From assembly GCF_014641495.1 (NCBI RefSeq), contig NZ_BMHV01000018.1:1-64000 (forward strand): DNA of 64,000 bases, given 5' to 3'. This stretch comes from Terasakiella brassicae (lineage in GTDB: Bacteria; Pseudomonadota; Alphaproteobacteria; Rhodospirillales; Terasakiellaceae). A program made the translations under genes and the position numbers. This document shows, one piece after another, positions 50,392 through 60,349 of the stretch (position 1 is the first letter of the stretch; each line of letters begins with the position of its first letter). Below the pieces are notes generated by a model. It was not told the origin of the DNA. It saw only the letters and a program-made list of their open reading frames with translations, and did not search any database.

Positions 50392-50399
50392 AAAGATTG

Positions 50400-51299
50400 T
50401 TATTCGCCTTTGGGCCAACGTCGGTGAAGCCAAAGCCATTGTTCCGGTTTTTCCCGGATCCAGTTTTCCAGAATACGGTTAATTTCCGTCATAATCTTCA
50501 TAAGATCATCTTGACGATTACCGGTTTTTTCAATTTGCAACGGCGGATAAAAGGTCATGCGAAAACGTGTCTTCTCAATCCGTTCCAATTGCATCGGAAT
50601 GATCGGACAGTCAAATTTCAGGGCAAATTGCGCAATGGCCGGGGCTGTCATGGCATCACGACCAAAAAAGGGCACCGCAATGCCATCGTTCATTTTTTGA
50701 TCAACCAATAAAGCCAGATGCCCGCCATTCTTTAAAATATTCAAGGCCTGACGCGCCCCTTTTGTGCCTTTGGGCAACAAGCTGCATTCCGGCGTGGGCA
50801 TACGTTTGGCAAACAAATCACGCACATAAGGATTATCGGGTTCGCGGTAAATCATATGGATCGGCAAACTTGGTGTACGTTGTGCACTGGCGCGCGCACT
50901 CAATTCCCAATTGGCAAAATGGCCGGAAAAAAACATTCCGCATTTGCCGTCATCACGCAACAAATCCACATAGTGCGGATTGATGATTTCAAAACGGTCC
51001 GTGTCTTCATAGACATTCATAGAGCCGACATGGGGAAATTCAAACGCAACCCGGCCCAAATTATCCCAAACCCCCAACAAAATTTCGTTAATTTCAGCCG
51101 GTGTTTTCTCAGGAAAAGCCCGTTGCAGGTTTTCAAGCCCGACTTTATTGGCCTTGGTGTGTGGACCGATCTTTCGGGCAAGCCATCCGCCAAGATTGGA
51201 CGCTGTCTCAAATGACATAAGACGGATCAGAAAATAAAGCCCATAGGCCAGCGCCCCCTGCAATGGGTGACTGATATATTTCTGTCGTAACGCTTTCAT
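50400..51299 (-). CDS. Lipid A acyltransferase, LpxL/HtrB family
   Basis: A 299-residue membrane-associated acyltransferase that adds a secondary acyl chain to Kdo-lipid A or a related precursor. The catalytic HX4(D/E) motif is GHFANWELSA, with HMIYREPDNPYVRDLF and GHLALLVDQKMNDGIAVPFFGRDAMT further on, and the basic WLHRRWP at the end. It is the last gene of the lipid A operon, overlapping lpxK by one base. LpxL versus LpxM specificity is not determined. Confidence 0.92.
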   Translation of the reverse strand: MKALRQKYISHPLQGALAYGLYFLIRLMSFETASNLGGWLARKIGPHTKANKVGLENLQRAFPEKTPAEINEILLGVWDNLGRVAFEFPHVGSMNVYEDTDRFEIINPHYVDLLRDDGKCGMFFSGHFANWELSARASAQRTPSLPIHMIYREPDNPYVRDLFAKRMPTPECSLLPKGTKGARQALNILKNGGHLALLVDQKMNDGIAVPFFGRDAMTAPAIAQFALKFDCPIIPMQLERIEKTRFRMTFYPPLQIEKTGNRQDDLMKIMTEINRILENWIREKPEQWLWLHRRWPKGE

Positions 51300-52282
51300 C
51301 AGGCTGGATCCGTAATTTTAGAAAGCACTGCCTTTAACATGTCTACCCTCTGCCAGACCAGAGAGATTTTTATGACATCGACTTCCTGAGCAAACTCTTT
51401 GGGCAAGCGCATATAATCTTTACGCGTTGTAATCAAACGCGCACCGGCCAGCTTTGCCCGGTCCCGCAATGGCCGGATATCGTCGATCAAATAAGGATGG
51501 TGATCAGGAAAAGGCACGCAATCCAGTAAATCACAATCCATAGTGCGCAACGTTTCAAAAAACTTCTCCGGCCGACCGATCCCGGCAAATGCCAGCACCT
51601 TTCGCCCCACCAGGTCAGGGCGCTCCAAAGGCTGAATATAGGCCTGCAACACCGGGATATCGGCGCGTATTTTCTGTACGCGTTCCAGTGCCCCGGTGAT
51701 ATCTGCCCCGATTAAAACCAAACCATCGGCGCGTTGTAACCCGCTTTGTAAACTTTCGCGCAAGGGTCCGGCCGGAAAAACTTTTTCATTGCCGTGACCA
51801 TAGCCACCATCCACCACCAGCAAGGACACATCCTTGTGTAAATGCGAGTTTTGAAAGCCGTCATCCATGATGATGACGTCCGCCCCTTTTTTAACACACA
51901 ATTTCGCCCCGGCAACCCGATCACGCGATACACAAACCGGGGCAATTTCTTTTAACAACAACGGTTCATCGCCGACTTCATGGGTGCCATGTCCACCGAC
52001 CATAAGCGGACCTTTCATATGCCCGCCAAATCCACGTGACAAGAAATAAGGGTTCTTCCCGGCTGTTTGCAAATACTGGGCAATTGCCATCGCCGTTGGC
52101 GTTTTCCCTGCCCCGCCCATTGTCAAATTCCCAATACAAATAACGGGAATCGGGGCTTTCCACCGTGCCGGACGTTCCGCACGTGTTCGGGTGACTTTAT
52201 TATAAAGACAAGCCAGTGGCGACAATAGCGTTGCCCACAGGCTGTTATATCCATATGCCCAAAAAGACGGTGCCTGTTTCAT
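51299..52282 (-). CDS. lpxK: Tetraacyldisaccharide 4'-kinase
   Basis: LpxK phosphorylates the lipid A disaccharide at the 4' position at the inner membrane. It has 327 residues: an N-terminal membrane anchor helix, Walker A in GNLTMGGAGKTPTAMAIA, and the conserved DDGFQNSHLHKDVSLLVVDG and FPAGPLRESL. It sits between waaA and the lpxL-type gene with 4-bp and 1-bp overlaps. Confidence 0.97.
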   Translation of the reverse strand: MKQAPSFWAYGYNSLWATLLSPLACLYNKVTRTRAERPARWKAPIPVICIGNLTMGGAGKTPTAMAIAQYLQTAGKNPYFLSRGFGGHMKGPLMVGGHGTHEVGDEPLLLKEIAPVCVSRDRVAGAKLCVKKGADVIIMDDGFQNSHLHKDVSLLVVDGGYGHGNEKVFPAGPLRESLQSGLQRADGLVLIGADITGALERVQKIRADIPVLQAYIQPLERPDLVGRKVLAFAGIGRPEKFFETLRTMDCDLLDCVPFPDHHPYLIDDIRPLRDRAKLAGARLITTRKDYMRLPKEFAQEVDVIKISLVWQRVDMLKAVLSKITDPA

Positions 52283-53559
52283 ACATGCCCCCTTCCTGCC
52301 CCACCGATGAACGGGGCCAAAGCCGACAATGTCCGCTGCAAAACCGCAGCTTCCCCCACAGCAACCTTAAGGGCGCGTTGTGCCTTTTCTTCCCGCAAGG
52401 CTTCATCCGACAACAATAACGTCACGGCCTTAACCATCTCGGTTTCATCATGGACGATCATAACACTGTCTTGTTCGGCGAAACGGGCCATAATTTCTGC
52501 AAAATTCGTCATGTAGGGGCCGCACAGAAGGGCGCAATTCAGACGTGCGGCCTCCAACGGGTTTTGCCCCCCCAAAGGTTCCAGCGATTTCCCCATAAAG
52601 ACGATCGGGGACAAACGGTAGAACAAACCCAGTTCCCCCATCGTATCGGCAAGATAGATATCGCAAGCCGGGTTTAAATCTTCTGCAATACTGCGCTGCG
52701 CCACCGATAACGATTGCGCCCGCAGATCAGCCGCAATGGACGGCCCCCGTTCCGGGTGGCGCGGGGCAATAATCGTCAACACATCGGGCAAACGTTCTTT
52801 CAGACGGCGATGGGCCTGAGCGATCAGAACTTCTTCGCCATCATGCGTACTTGCCGCCATCCAGACCGGGCGCTTCCCTATTTTATTTCGCAATTGGGCT
52901 AATTCTGCATCATCTACCGGTAAATCTGGTGACGCATATTTCAAATTGCCCGGACACTGCACATTTTGCGCCCCTAAATCACGATAACGCTGCGCATCTT
53001 CGTCGGTTTGGGCAAGGCATAAGTCGAATGCCCCTAAAAGCTTTTTCGCAAACCCCGGCACACGTTGCCATGTTTTCAGTGATTTATCGGACATACGCGC
53101 ATTAATCAACGCCATCGAAACACCGCGTTTACGCGTTTCGCAAATCAGATTGGGCCACAGCTCGCTTTCCGCCCAAATGGCCACATCCGGTCGCCAATGA
53201 TCCAGAAAACGGCGCACATAAGGCAAACGATCCACCGGAATAAATTGATGGGTCACACCATCAGGTAATCTTTTTTCCATCAAGGCGGCCGATGTTACCG
53301 TACCGGTTGTCAATAAAATATGGTAATCGCTGTAATCACGGCGCATGGCGTTAATCAAGGGCAATAGGGAAATGGCCTCGCCCACGCTCGCACCATGTAA
53401 CCAAATCAAGGGCCCCGTTGGTCGACGCAAATTTGTTTGCCCTAGGCGTTCTGCATAGCGGGTCGGATGCTCCTTACCCTTGTGCAAGCGTTTTTGCAGA
53501 TATCGGGAAATCAGCGGGGCCATAATCGTTGTTAAACCGCGATAAAGCGAATAAATCAT
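52279..53559 (-). CDS. waaA: 3-deoxy-D-manno-octulosonic acid transferase
   Basis: WaaA (KdtA) transfers Kdo from CMP-Kdo to lipid IVA. It has 426 residues: a GT30 N-terminal half with PLIWLHGASVGEAISLLPLI and TGTVTSAALMEKRLPDGVTHQFIPVD, and the GT-B C-terminal half with ASTHDGEEVLIAQAHRRL, APRHPERGP and KSLEPLGGQNPLEAA. The number of Kdo residues added cannot be told. It overlaps both neighbours by 4 bp. Confidence 0.97.
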   Translation of the reverse strand: MIYSLYRGLTTIMAPLISRYLQKRLHKGKEHPTRYAERLGQTNLRRPTGPLIWLHGASVGEAISLLPLINAMRRDYSDYHILLTTGTVTSAALMEKRLPDGVTHQFIPVDRLPYVRRFLDHWRPDVAIWAESELWPNLICETRKRGVSMALINARMSDKSLKTWQRVPGFAKKLLGAFDLCLAQTDEDAQRYRDLGAQNVQCPGNLKYASPDLPVDDAELAQLRNKIGKRPVWMAASTHDGEEVLIAQAHRRLKERLPDVLTIIAPRHPERGPSIAADLRAQSLSVAQRSIAEDLNPACDIYLADTMGELGLFYRLSPIVFMGKSLEPLGGQNPLEAARLNCALLCGPYMTNFAEIMARFAEQDSVMIVHDETEMVKAVTLLLSDEALREEKAQRALKVAVGEAAVLQRTLSALAPFIGGAGRGHV

Positions 53560-54248
53560 ACGGCCTCCACCGGGGGATGGCCTGTCAGGCGGTCGCTTTC
53601 GTTGGTGATACGTGTCAGTTCTTCTTCCACCTTTAAACGGTAGGCTTCCAGTTCCGTCCCTTTGGCCTCTTTGGGCACATGGATCGGATTGCCCCAGACG
53701 AACACACCTTTGCTAAAGGGAAAGGCCACACAAAAACGATCCCAACTGCGCACATGCTTTCTAGAAACACTGCCAAACGCACAAGGGATAACCGGAACTT
53801 GCGCCATCTTGGCAACATTGACCACCCCGTTTGAAGCCCGCATACGCGGTCCGCGCGGCCCATCCGGTGTAATGCCGATACACTCACCATTTTTCAAAGA
53901 CTTCAACATTGAACGCAAGGCTGTTGCACCACCCTTGGAAGTCGAGCCTTCAATCGTCTGAATACCAAAATGACCAACAGTGCGTGCAATCAATTGCCCG
54001 TCACGATGTTGGGAAATCAGCATGTGAATGGTTTTTTTGCGGTTCCAGCAATAAGGCATCAACAAAATGCGCCCATGCCAAAAGGCCAGAATAAACGGCC
54101 TGTCCGCATCCCAATAGTCTTGAGCAACCGCGCCATTGATCACCTGCCAACGGCCCGTGGCATACACAAAGCGAATGTACTGCGCCCCGATCCAGCACAG
54201 GATTTTTCGAAACCCGTCCGATTTTGTGATGGATTTCAAAAGGCTCAT
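53556..54248 (-). CDS. DUF374 lysophospholipid acyltransferase-like protein
   Basis: A 230-residue protein of the PlsC-like superfamily. ILAFWHGRILLMPYCW replaces the common HX4D start, and MLISQHRDGQLIARTV, GITPDGPRGPRM and the VIPCAFGSVSRKHVRSWDRF tail are the DUF374 marks. Members lie routinely between msbA and waaA in alphaproteobacteria, pointing to a role in lipid A or phospholipid acylation. Substrate unknown. Confidence 0.9.
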   Translation of the reverse strand: MSLLKSITKSDGFRKILCWIGAQYIRFVYATGRWQVINGAVAQDYWDADRPFILAFWHGRILLMPYCWNRKKTIHMLISQHRDGQLIARTVGHFGIQTIEGSTSKGGATALRSMLKSLKNGECIGITPDGPRGPRMRASNGVVNVAKMAQVPVIPCAFGSVSRKHVRSWDRFCVAFPFSKGVFVWGNPIHVPKEAKGTELEAYRLKVEEELTRITNESDRLTGHPPVEAV

Positions 54249-56051
54249 TTAAGCCTCCGTTGCTTCTTCGCTGAACTGCATGGCATATAGACGAGCATAA
54301 ATTCCGTCCATATCAACCAGTTGCTGATGATTGCCCTGTTCAACCACGCGACCACGGTCAATCACATAGATCAGGTCGGCATCTACAACCGTAGACAAAC
54401 GGTGGGCAATCACCAACGTTGTGCGATCTTTCATCAATTCCTGCAAGGCCGCCTGAACTTTGCGCTCGCTTTCCGTATCCAAGGCAGAGGTCGCTTCATC
54501 CAGCAACAGGATCGGTGCATTTTTCAACATGGCACGCGCAATGGAAATCCGCTGGCGTTGCCCACCGGATAACTTAAGGCCACCTTCACCGACCATCGTG
54601 TCATAACCATCGGGCAATTCCATAATAAATTCATGCGCCGCCGCATTTTTCGCAGCCTTGATCACATCTTCCTCGCTGGCGTCCATACGCCCATAAAGGA
54701 TATTGGCGCGGATGGTATCGTCAAACAGAACGATTTCCTGACTGACCAACGCACAGGCTTTGCGAAGCGAGGCAATGCTTACCTCGCGCACATCCTGTCC
54801 ATCAATAGAGACCGTCCCTGCATTCACATCGTAGAACCGGGGCACCAGATTGAGAACTGTTGATTTGCCCGCCCCGCTCGGACCCACCAAGGCAACGGTT
54901 TTACCGGCAGGCACATGCAAGTTTAATTTGCGCAGGGCTGTTTTTTCTTCTTCATAGGAGAAATCAACATTTTCAAAACGAATATCTCCGCCTTGAACCG
55001 AAATCCGTTTTGCGTTCGGCGCATCGTTAATGGTCGAGTCCACTTCCAACAAACGATAAAGGCGTTCTGCCCCGGCTAAACCGCCTTGCATTTCTGAATT
55101 GAGGTGAGCCAAACGTTTTGCCGGTTCGTAAACCATGAAGGCCGCCCCGATAAAGGCAAAGAAATCCCCCGGGGTTTTCACACCTTCGATCACCTGATAT
55201 CCGCCATAGACAATAATCAGCGCAATGGCAAAACCGGCAACCCCTTCCATAATCGGCGAATTCAGCGCCTTTGTACGCTCCGCCTTAAAAACCAGCTTGC
55301 GTACAATCTCGGTTAAATCACGCACACGGGTCCGTTCATATTTTTCCATACGATAGGCTTTGACATGACGAATGCCCGATAAAGTCTGGGACAACAATGT
55401 CACAAGCTGCCCGATCTGCACCTGCGTATTAACCGTCACTTTGCGGATCCGCTTCCCGATTTTTAGAACCGGACCGATTGTGACCGGAAACACGACCAAG
55501 GCCAGTAATGCCAACTGCCAATTGGTCGAGACCATCACAATGATCATGCCGACCAGCAAGGTGCTGTCCTTGCCCGCACTGGTCAAAACCTTGGTTGCCG
55601 TGGCCCGCATCAACAACACATCATTGGTAAAACGCGACACCAGCGTACCGGATGGATTAGCATGGAAATAAGCCAGATCCAGCCCCATCAAATGATCATA
55701 CAGGCGCACCTGAAGGTCGGTAATAATACGCAAACCCAGCCACGACATCGCCACCGTTTGCCCAAATTGCGCCAACCCCTTGGCAACAAAGACAAAGACA
55801 ATTGCCAAACCTAAGGGCCATAACATATCACCGTTTTTACTGACGAAAATATCGTTTACAACGGGCTTCAACAGCCACATGCTCAGGGCTGCCGCCGCCG
55901 ACGAAATACCCATAAACAAAAGGGCAAGCGTCAATTGCGTGATATAAGGACGTACGCTTTCCTTGATGAGGCGTTTCATCAGGGAAAAAGTACGTGTATC
56001 AAGCTGTGTTTTCGGTTCCAACGAGAGCTGTTCCTCATAGGGGGTCGTCAA
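54249..56051 (-). CDS. msbA: Lipid A/phospholipid flippase, MsbA-type ABC transporter
   Basis: A 600-residue half transporter with six helices and an ABC ATPase. Walker A is VGPSGAGKST, Walker B ILLLDEATSALD, and the signature LSGGQRQRISIARAML. It probably flips core-lipid A across the inner membrane, given the operon with DUF374, waaA, lpxK and an lpxL-type gene; other lipids are possible. Its stop directly adjoins the next start. It is divergent from the kinase-like gene at 56142. Confidence 0.9.
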   Translation of the reverse strand: MTTPYEEQLSLEPKTQLDTRTFSLMKRLIKESVRPYITQLTLALLFMGISSAAAALSMWLLKPVVNDIFVSKNGDMLWPLGLAIVFVFVAKGLAQFGQTVAMSWLGLRIITDLQVRLYDHLMGLDLAYFHANPSGTLVSRFTNDVLLMRATATKVLTSAGKDSTLLVGMIIVMVSTNWQLALLALVVFPVTIGPVLKIGKRIRKVTVNTQVQIGQLVTLLSQTLSGIRHVKAYRMEKYERTRVRDLTEIVRKLVFKAERTKALNSPIMEGVAGFAIALIIVYGGYQVIEGVKTPGDFFAFIGAAFMVYEPAKRLAHLNSEMQGGLAGAERLYRLLEVDSTINDAPNAKRISVQGGDIRFENVDFSYEEEKTALRKLNLHVPAGKTVALVGPSGAGKSTVLNLVPRFYDVNAGTVSIDGQDVREVSIASLRKACALVSQEIVLFDDTIRANILYGRMDASEEDVIKAAKNAAAHEFIMELPDGYDTMVGEGGLKLSGGQRQRISIARAMLKNAPILLLDEATSALDTESERKVQAALQELMKDRTTLVIAHRLSTVVDADLIYVIDRGRVVEQGNHQQLVDMDGIYARLYAMQFSEEATEA

Positions 56052-56141
56052 ATTTTGCGGACAATATCACGGGTTTGTCGATTGTGCTACCGCTTCATTT
56101 CATTGTTTGTGTTTAAAGAAGAGATAGAGTAAAGAACGCCT

Positions 56142-56912
56142 ATGGAAGATAAAATCGTAAGCGCCGTTCAACAAACCGTCGATCAGGGCGTTGGCGCACG
56201 GAGCGTCCCCTTTGACTGGCAAGGCAAACGCTACTGGATCAAAATCGCCCTGCGTGAACAAGCAAACAATTGGCATCGGTTTCAAAACCTGTTTGCCGGA
56301 TTGTTACGATGCCCCATGCTGCGCGCCACCGTTTCCGATGCAATGGATGACGGGTTAAACGCCGAAGCCCGACGATTACACAAAATTGCGACGCGCGGCG
56401 TGCGCGTTCCCAGTGTTATTGCCCAACGCCCGGGATGGATTTTACTGGACGATATCGGCGACAGCCTGTTTGAGCAGATCAACAGGCATAACGACCCGCA
56501 AACTCTGATCTTAAAAGCTGCCAATGCACTCAGCACGCTGCATCAAGCTGGCGGCTGGCATGGCACCGGACAATTACGTGATATGATCCTGTGTCCGGAT
56601 GGAGAAATCGGTTTTATCGATTTCGAAGAAAATGTCGGGGAAGCAATGGACGCATCAGCCGCTCAAGCCCGTGATATTTTGCGGTTTTTGATCTCGTCCG
56701 TTCGCTTTGATGGCGGTGACGGGGCCTTACTGCGTGCCATTATGGAAATCTATCAAGACAAATCCCCGTCTGCCGTTTGGCCCCATATTCGCGGTGTCAT
56801 CCGTTGGGCAATACCTTTGACGTTCCTGTTAAAACCATTTCGCAAAAAACTGGGGCGCGACTTGCGCCACGCCCTGCTTGTTATTGAAGCCTTAAAAGGG
56901 TCGCTTAAGTAA
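56142..56912 (+). CDS. Lipopolysaccharide-kinase-like (BUD32/WaaP-type) protein
   Basis: A 256-residue protein related to small eukaryotic-type kinases. GWHGTGQLRDMILCPDGEIGFIDFEENVGEAM carries the catalytic-loop pattern (HGxxxLRD) and the metal-binding DFE in place of DFG. The N-lobe is reduced (WIKIALREQ as candidate ATP-lysine strand). Position divergent from msbA suggests phosphorylation of Kdo or a core sugar, or a regulatory role. Assignment is by motif and context; activity is unproven. Confidence 0.75.
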   Translation: MEDKIVSAVQQTVDQGVGARSVPFDWQGKRYWIKIALREQANNWHRFQNLFAGLLRCPMLRATVSDAMDDGLNAEARRLHKIATRGVRVPSVIAQRPGWILLDDIGDSLFEQINRHNDPQTLILKAANALSTLHQAGGWHGTGQLRDMILCPDGEIGFIDFEENVGEAMDASAAQARDILRFLISSVRFDGGDGALLRAIMEIYQDKSPSAVWPHIRGVIRWAIPLTFLLKPFRKKLGRDLRHALLVIEALKGSLK

Positions 56913-56914
56913 AA

Positions 56915-58264
56915 TCAGGCAGATGATCCGGCAACGGTTAATCCTTCGATCCGCAAGCTAGGCGCATTCGTGCCATAACGAAATTCCAGATCGTCCGCAG
57001 GCGTTAAATTCAGGAACATATCCTTCAAATTCCCTGCAATCGTCAACTCAGAAACCGGAAACGCGATTTCGCCGTTTTCAATCCAGAAACCGGCAGCCCC
57101 ACGGCTGTAATCCCCGGTGACACCATTGACCCCCATGCCGATCAATTCCGTCACATAAAAGCCCTGTTTGATATCGCCGATCAATTCTTCCAGACTATGT
57201 TTTCCGGCTTCCATGTAAAAATTGGTGACACTGGGCGATGGCGGCGAGCCGACCCCGCGCGCAGCATGTGCTGTACTTTCCAATCCCAATTGACGGGCAG
57301 AGCGTAAATCCAGAATCCAGCTTTGCAAGACACCGTCTTTAACAATCTCGCGCTTTTTATTGGCAAGTCCTTCCCCGTCTATTGGTTTGGAACGCAACCC
57401 CCGCTTTCGGTGCGGGTCATCCACAATTGAAATATCGGGATTAAAAATGGTCTGTCCCATTTTGTCTTTGAGAAAACTTGTCCCGCGTGCAATCGAATTG
57501 CCATTAATCGCCCCGTTTAAATGCCCGAGCAAGCTTTGCGACACACGGGTTGAATAAACCACCGGCACCTGCTGGCTGGTCACACGGCGCGGATTTAGTC
57601 GTTTAACGGCCTTTTCCCCGGCACGTTGCCCCACCAGCGCAAAATCTTCAAGGTCTTCGGCATAAACAGCAGAGGTATAATCATAATCACGTTCCATCTG
57701 CGTCCCCGTTCCCGCCAAAACAGAGGCACTAACCGAACACCCCGATGAGCGATAGGCATGGGCCAATCCGTTGGACGCCGCAATCGCCACATCATTGCGC
57801 GACCACGAGGCTTCCGCCCCTTCGGAATTTGTCACACCCTCAACCGCGCGCGCAGCATCTTCAGCCTCGGTTGCCCATGAAATCAGGGTTTGTTCGTCCG
57901 GCTCATACGGATCATATCCATCGACATCGGGAAATTCTGTTGCCAATTGGTCCGTATCCGCCAATCCACAAAATGGATCTTCCGGTACCACACGGGCCAT
58001 ATCCACACAACGTTGCGCCAATTCATCCAAAGCGTCAGCCTTGAAATCCGCAGAAGAAACAATCGCCTGACGTTTACCGATAAAGACACGCAAGCCCAAA
58101 TCCTGACCTTCGGCGCGTTCCAGATTTTCCGGTTGCCCCAAACGTTGGGACAAGGACAAAGACGTGCCCTGCACCAAAACCGCATCCGCCGCATCGGCCC
58201 CTTTTTGACGCGCCTTTGCAATCAGGTCATTCAGCAGGTCGAGATTGTTTTGATGCTGGCTCAT
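56915..58264 (-). CDS. pmbA: TldD/PmbA-family protein (TldE type)
   Basis: A 449-residue member of the U62 metalloprotease family. TldE/PmbA is the subunit that pairs with TldD to degrade or mature small peptides; it lacks the HExxxH zinc site, and none is seen here. Landmarks are GLRVFIGKRQAIVSSADF, YSTRVSQSLLGHLNGAINGNSIARGTSFL and GVNGVTGDYSRGAAGFWIENGEIAFPVSELTIAGNL. Convergent with the kinase-like gene (2 bp apart). Confidence 0.95.
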   Translation of the reverse strand: MSQHQNNLDLLNDLIAKARQKGADAADAVLVQGTSLSLSQRLGQPENLERAEGQDLGLRVFIGKRQAIVSSADFKADALDELAQRCVDMARVVPEDPFCGLADTDQLATEFPDVDGYDPYEPDEQTLISWATEAEDAARAVEGVTNSEGAEASWSRNDVAIAASNGLAHAYRSSGCSVSASVLAGTGTQMERDYDYTSAVYAEDLEDFALVGQRAGEKAVKRLNPRRVTSQQVPVVYSTRVSQSLLGHLNGAINGNSIARGTSFLKDKMGQTIFNPDISIVDDPHRKRGLRSKPIDGEGLANKKREIVKDGVLQSWILDLRSARQLGLESTAHAARGVGSPPSPSVTNFYMEAGKHSLEELIGDIKQGFYVTELIGMGVNGVTGDYSRGAAGFWIENGEIAFPVSELTIAGNLKDMFLNLTPADDLEFRYGTNAPSLRIEGLTVAGSSA

Positions 58265-58323
58265 ATTTTATCCTTAAATCTATCGAGTCTATTTCTAAAA
58301 ACATATTCCAAATAGCTAAACAA

Positions 58324-59841
58324 TCAAGCGCCGTCTTTCCAGATGGGTTTACCGGACCCGGGCAGGCCAAGCTTGTCCCACATATCAGACACTTTATCGA
58401 CCACATCCTGATCCATACGGATTTTTTCACCCCATTCCCGGTGGGTTTCATTGCCCATTTTATTGGTGGCATCAAACCCGATTTTGCCGCCCAGACCGCT
58501 TTCAGGTGAGGCGAAATCCAGATAATCGATCGGGGTGTTTTCCACCATCATGGTATCGCGCACCGGATCCATGCGGGTCGAGACCGCCCACCAGACATCT
58601 TTCCAGTCACGACAATCAATATCGTCGTCCACCACAATAATAAACTTGGTGTACATAAACTGGCGCAAAAACGACCAGCATCCCATCAAGACCCGCTTGG
58701 CATGACCGGGGTAAGCCTTTTTGATCGACACCACCGCCACCCGGTACGAGCAGGCTTCCGGCGGTAACCAGAAATCAACAATTTCAGGGAACTGTTGTTG
58801 CAACAAAGGAACAAAGACATCGTTCAAGGCTTCGCCCAACACAGATGGCTCATCCGGCGGGCGTCCGGTAAAGGTTGACAAGAAGATCGGTTTTTTGCGC
58901 ATGGTCACAGCGGTAATTTCAAACACGGGGAAATCTTCCACGCTGTTATAATATCCGGTGTGATCGCCATACGGTCCTTCGGCAGCCTCTTCATCATGGC
59001 GCACATAACCTTCCAGAACGATCTCTGCCTCGGATGGCACTTTCAACGGAACGGTTTTACAATCAACCAGTTCCACCTTTTTGCCACGCAACAATCCGGC
59101 AAACTGATATTCAGACAATGTATCGGGCACAGGCGTCACCGCCGCCAAAATCGTCCCCGGATCCGCCCCCAGCACAATGGCAACCGGCATGGGTTCATTT
59201 TTTTCTTTAACCCAGCGCGCAAAATGCTGCGCCCCGCCGCGATGTTTTAACCATCGCATAATGCAACGGTTTTTACCCAAAACCTGCATGCGATAAATGC
59301 CAAGATTAAAATTATCCGTTTTTCCCTGCCCCGGTCCCCGCGTCACGACCAAAGGCCATGTAATCAAAGGGGCAGGTTCCCCCGGCCAGCACGTCTGGAT
59401 CGGCAGCTTGGCAAGGTCGATATCGTCCCCTTCCAAAATCACTTCCTGACAAGGCGCAGACCGGACCGTCTTGGGTTTCATGGATAAAACGGTTTTCACC
59501 AAAGGCAGCATCTTCAGCGCATCTTTAAAACCGCCCGGTGGTTCCGGCTGTTTTAAAAAGGCCAGCGTCTCACCGACTTCGCGCAACTGATGGGGTTCGC
59601 GGTCCATGCCCCAGGCCACCCGCTCAACCGTACCGAATAAATTGACCAAAACCGGTATGTCATATTTCCGGCCCGTTTCATCGACCACATTTTCAAACAA
59701 AACAGCCGGGCCTTCTTCTGCCAGCAAGCGGGTTTGAATTTCTGTCATTTCCAAAACAGGCGACACAGGTTCGCTTACGCGGACAAGGCGGCCTTCTTTT
59801 TCAAGCCGGTCCATAAAATCGCGCAAAGAAGCAAAGGGCAT
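58324..59841 (-). CDS. ubiD: UbiD-family decarboxylase
   Basis: UbiD removes the carboxyl group of 3-polyprenyl-4-hydroxybenzoate in ubiquinone synthesis and needs prenylated FMN made by UbiX. It has 505 residues from the ATG at 59841 (GGAG seven bases upstream). [21 protein letters not shown] starts the family; the active-site region [12 protein letters not shown] with metal/prFMN ligands and [27 protein letters not shown] are present. ubiX is not in the window. Confidence 0.96.
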   Translation of the reverse strand: MPFASLRDFMDRLEKEGRLVRVSEPVSPVLEMTEIQTRLLAEEGPAVLFENVVDETGRKYDIPVLVNLFGTVERVAWGMDREPHQLREVGETLAFLKQPEPPGGFKDALKMLPLVKTVLSMKPKTVRSAPCQEVILEGDDIDLAKLPIQTCWPGEPAPLITWPLVVTRGPGQGKTDNFNLGIYRMQVLGKNRCIMRWLKHRGGAQHFARWVKEKNEPMPVAIVLGADPGTILAAVTPVPDTLSEYQFAGLLRGKKVELVDCKTVPLKVPSEAEIVLEGYVRHDEEAAEGPYGDHTGYYNSVEDFPVFEITAVTMRKKPIFLSTFTGRPPDEPSVLGEALNDVFVPLLQQQFPEIVDFWLPPEACSYRVAVVSIKKAYPGHAKRVLMGCWSFLRQFMYTKFIIVVDDDIDCRDWKDVWWAVSTRMDPVRDTMMVENTPIDYLDFASPESGLGGKIGFDATNKMGNETHREWGEKIRMDQDVVDKVSDMWDKLGLPGSGKPIWKDGA

Positions 59842-59936
59842 CTGACACTCCGAGAAAAAATCCGTCACGTCATCTCATAACAAGCTGCGCAACAGACTTA
59901 CAGAACTTTATCGAAAAAAAGACAGGACATTTTATA

Positions 59937-60245
59937 ATGCTCACCGCCAAAACAACCCATAGCCTTTTGCAAAGCCTGCGCCTCGACTTGCAAAAACATC
60001 TCCCCGATGAAGCTGACACAAGCGAAACCACATTGTTTTTAGAAACGCAATATCACAACCTTTGCACGGTACTTTCTCGCGCAGAAGATGATTTCTCCGT
60101 TGTCCTGTCCCTGATCGAACAAGACCCCGACTGCCAAGACAACAACCCGCAACGCCGGTTAAACGCTTTGATTGATTATCTGGATATAGCAGTCGCCATA
60201 TACGCCACGATACCCACAAGGCCACATCTTGAAGTTATAAACTAA
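59937..60245 (+). CDS. Small uncharacterised protein
   Basis: A 102-residue acidic protein, predicted mostly helical, with three cysteines. I recognise no family. A clear ATG but only a weak ribosome site precede it. It is divergent from ubiD and co-directional with the HD-GYP gene 104 bp downstream. Possible coupling to that gene is only positional. Confidence 0.5.
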   Translation: MLTAKTTHSLLQSLRLDLQKHLPDEADTSETTLFLETQYHNLCTVLSRAEDDFSVVLSLIEQDPDCQDNNPQRRLNALIDYLDIAVAIYATIPTRPHLEVIN

Positions 60246-60349
60246 CGAGTACACTTTTTTTACAAGGTTTTAATTTCCAAAAGGCAGAAAACTGTTAGAA
60301 TAGGTGAGGATAATCAAACGAATAGAGACCGGACATAGATACGGGCGCA

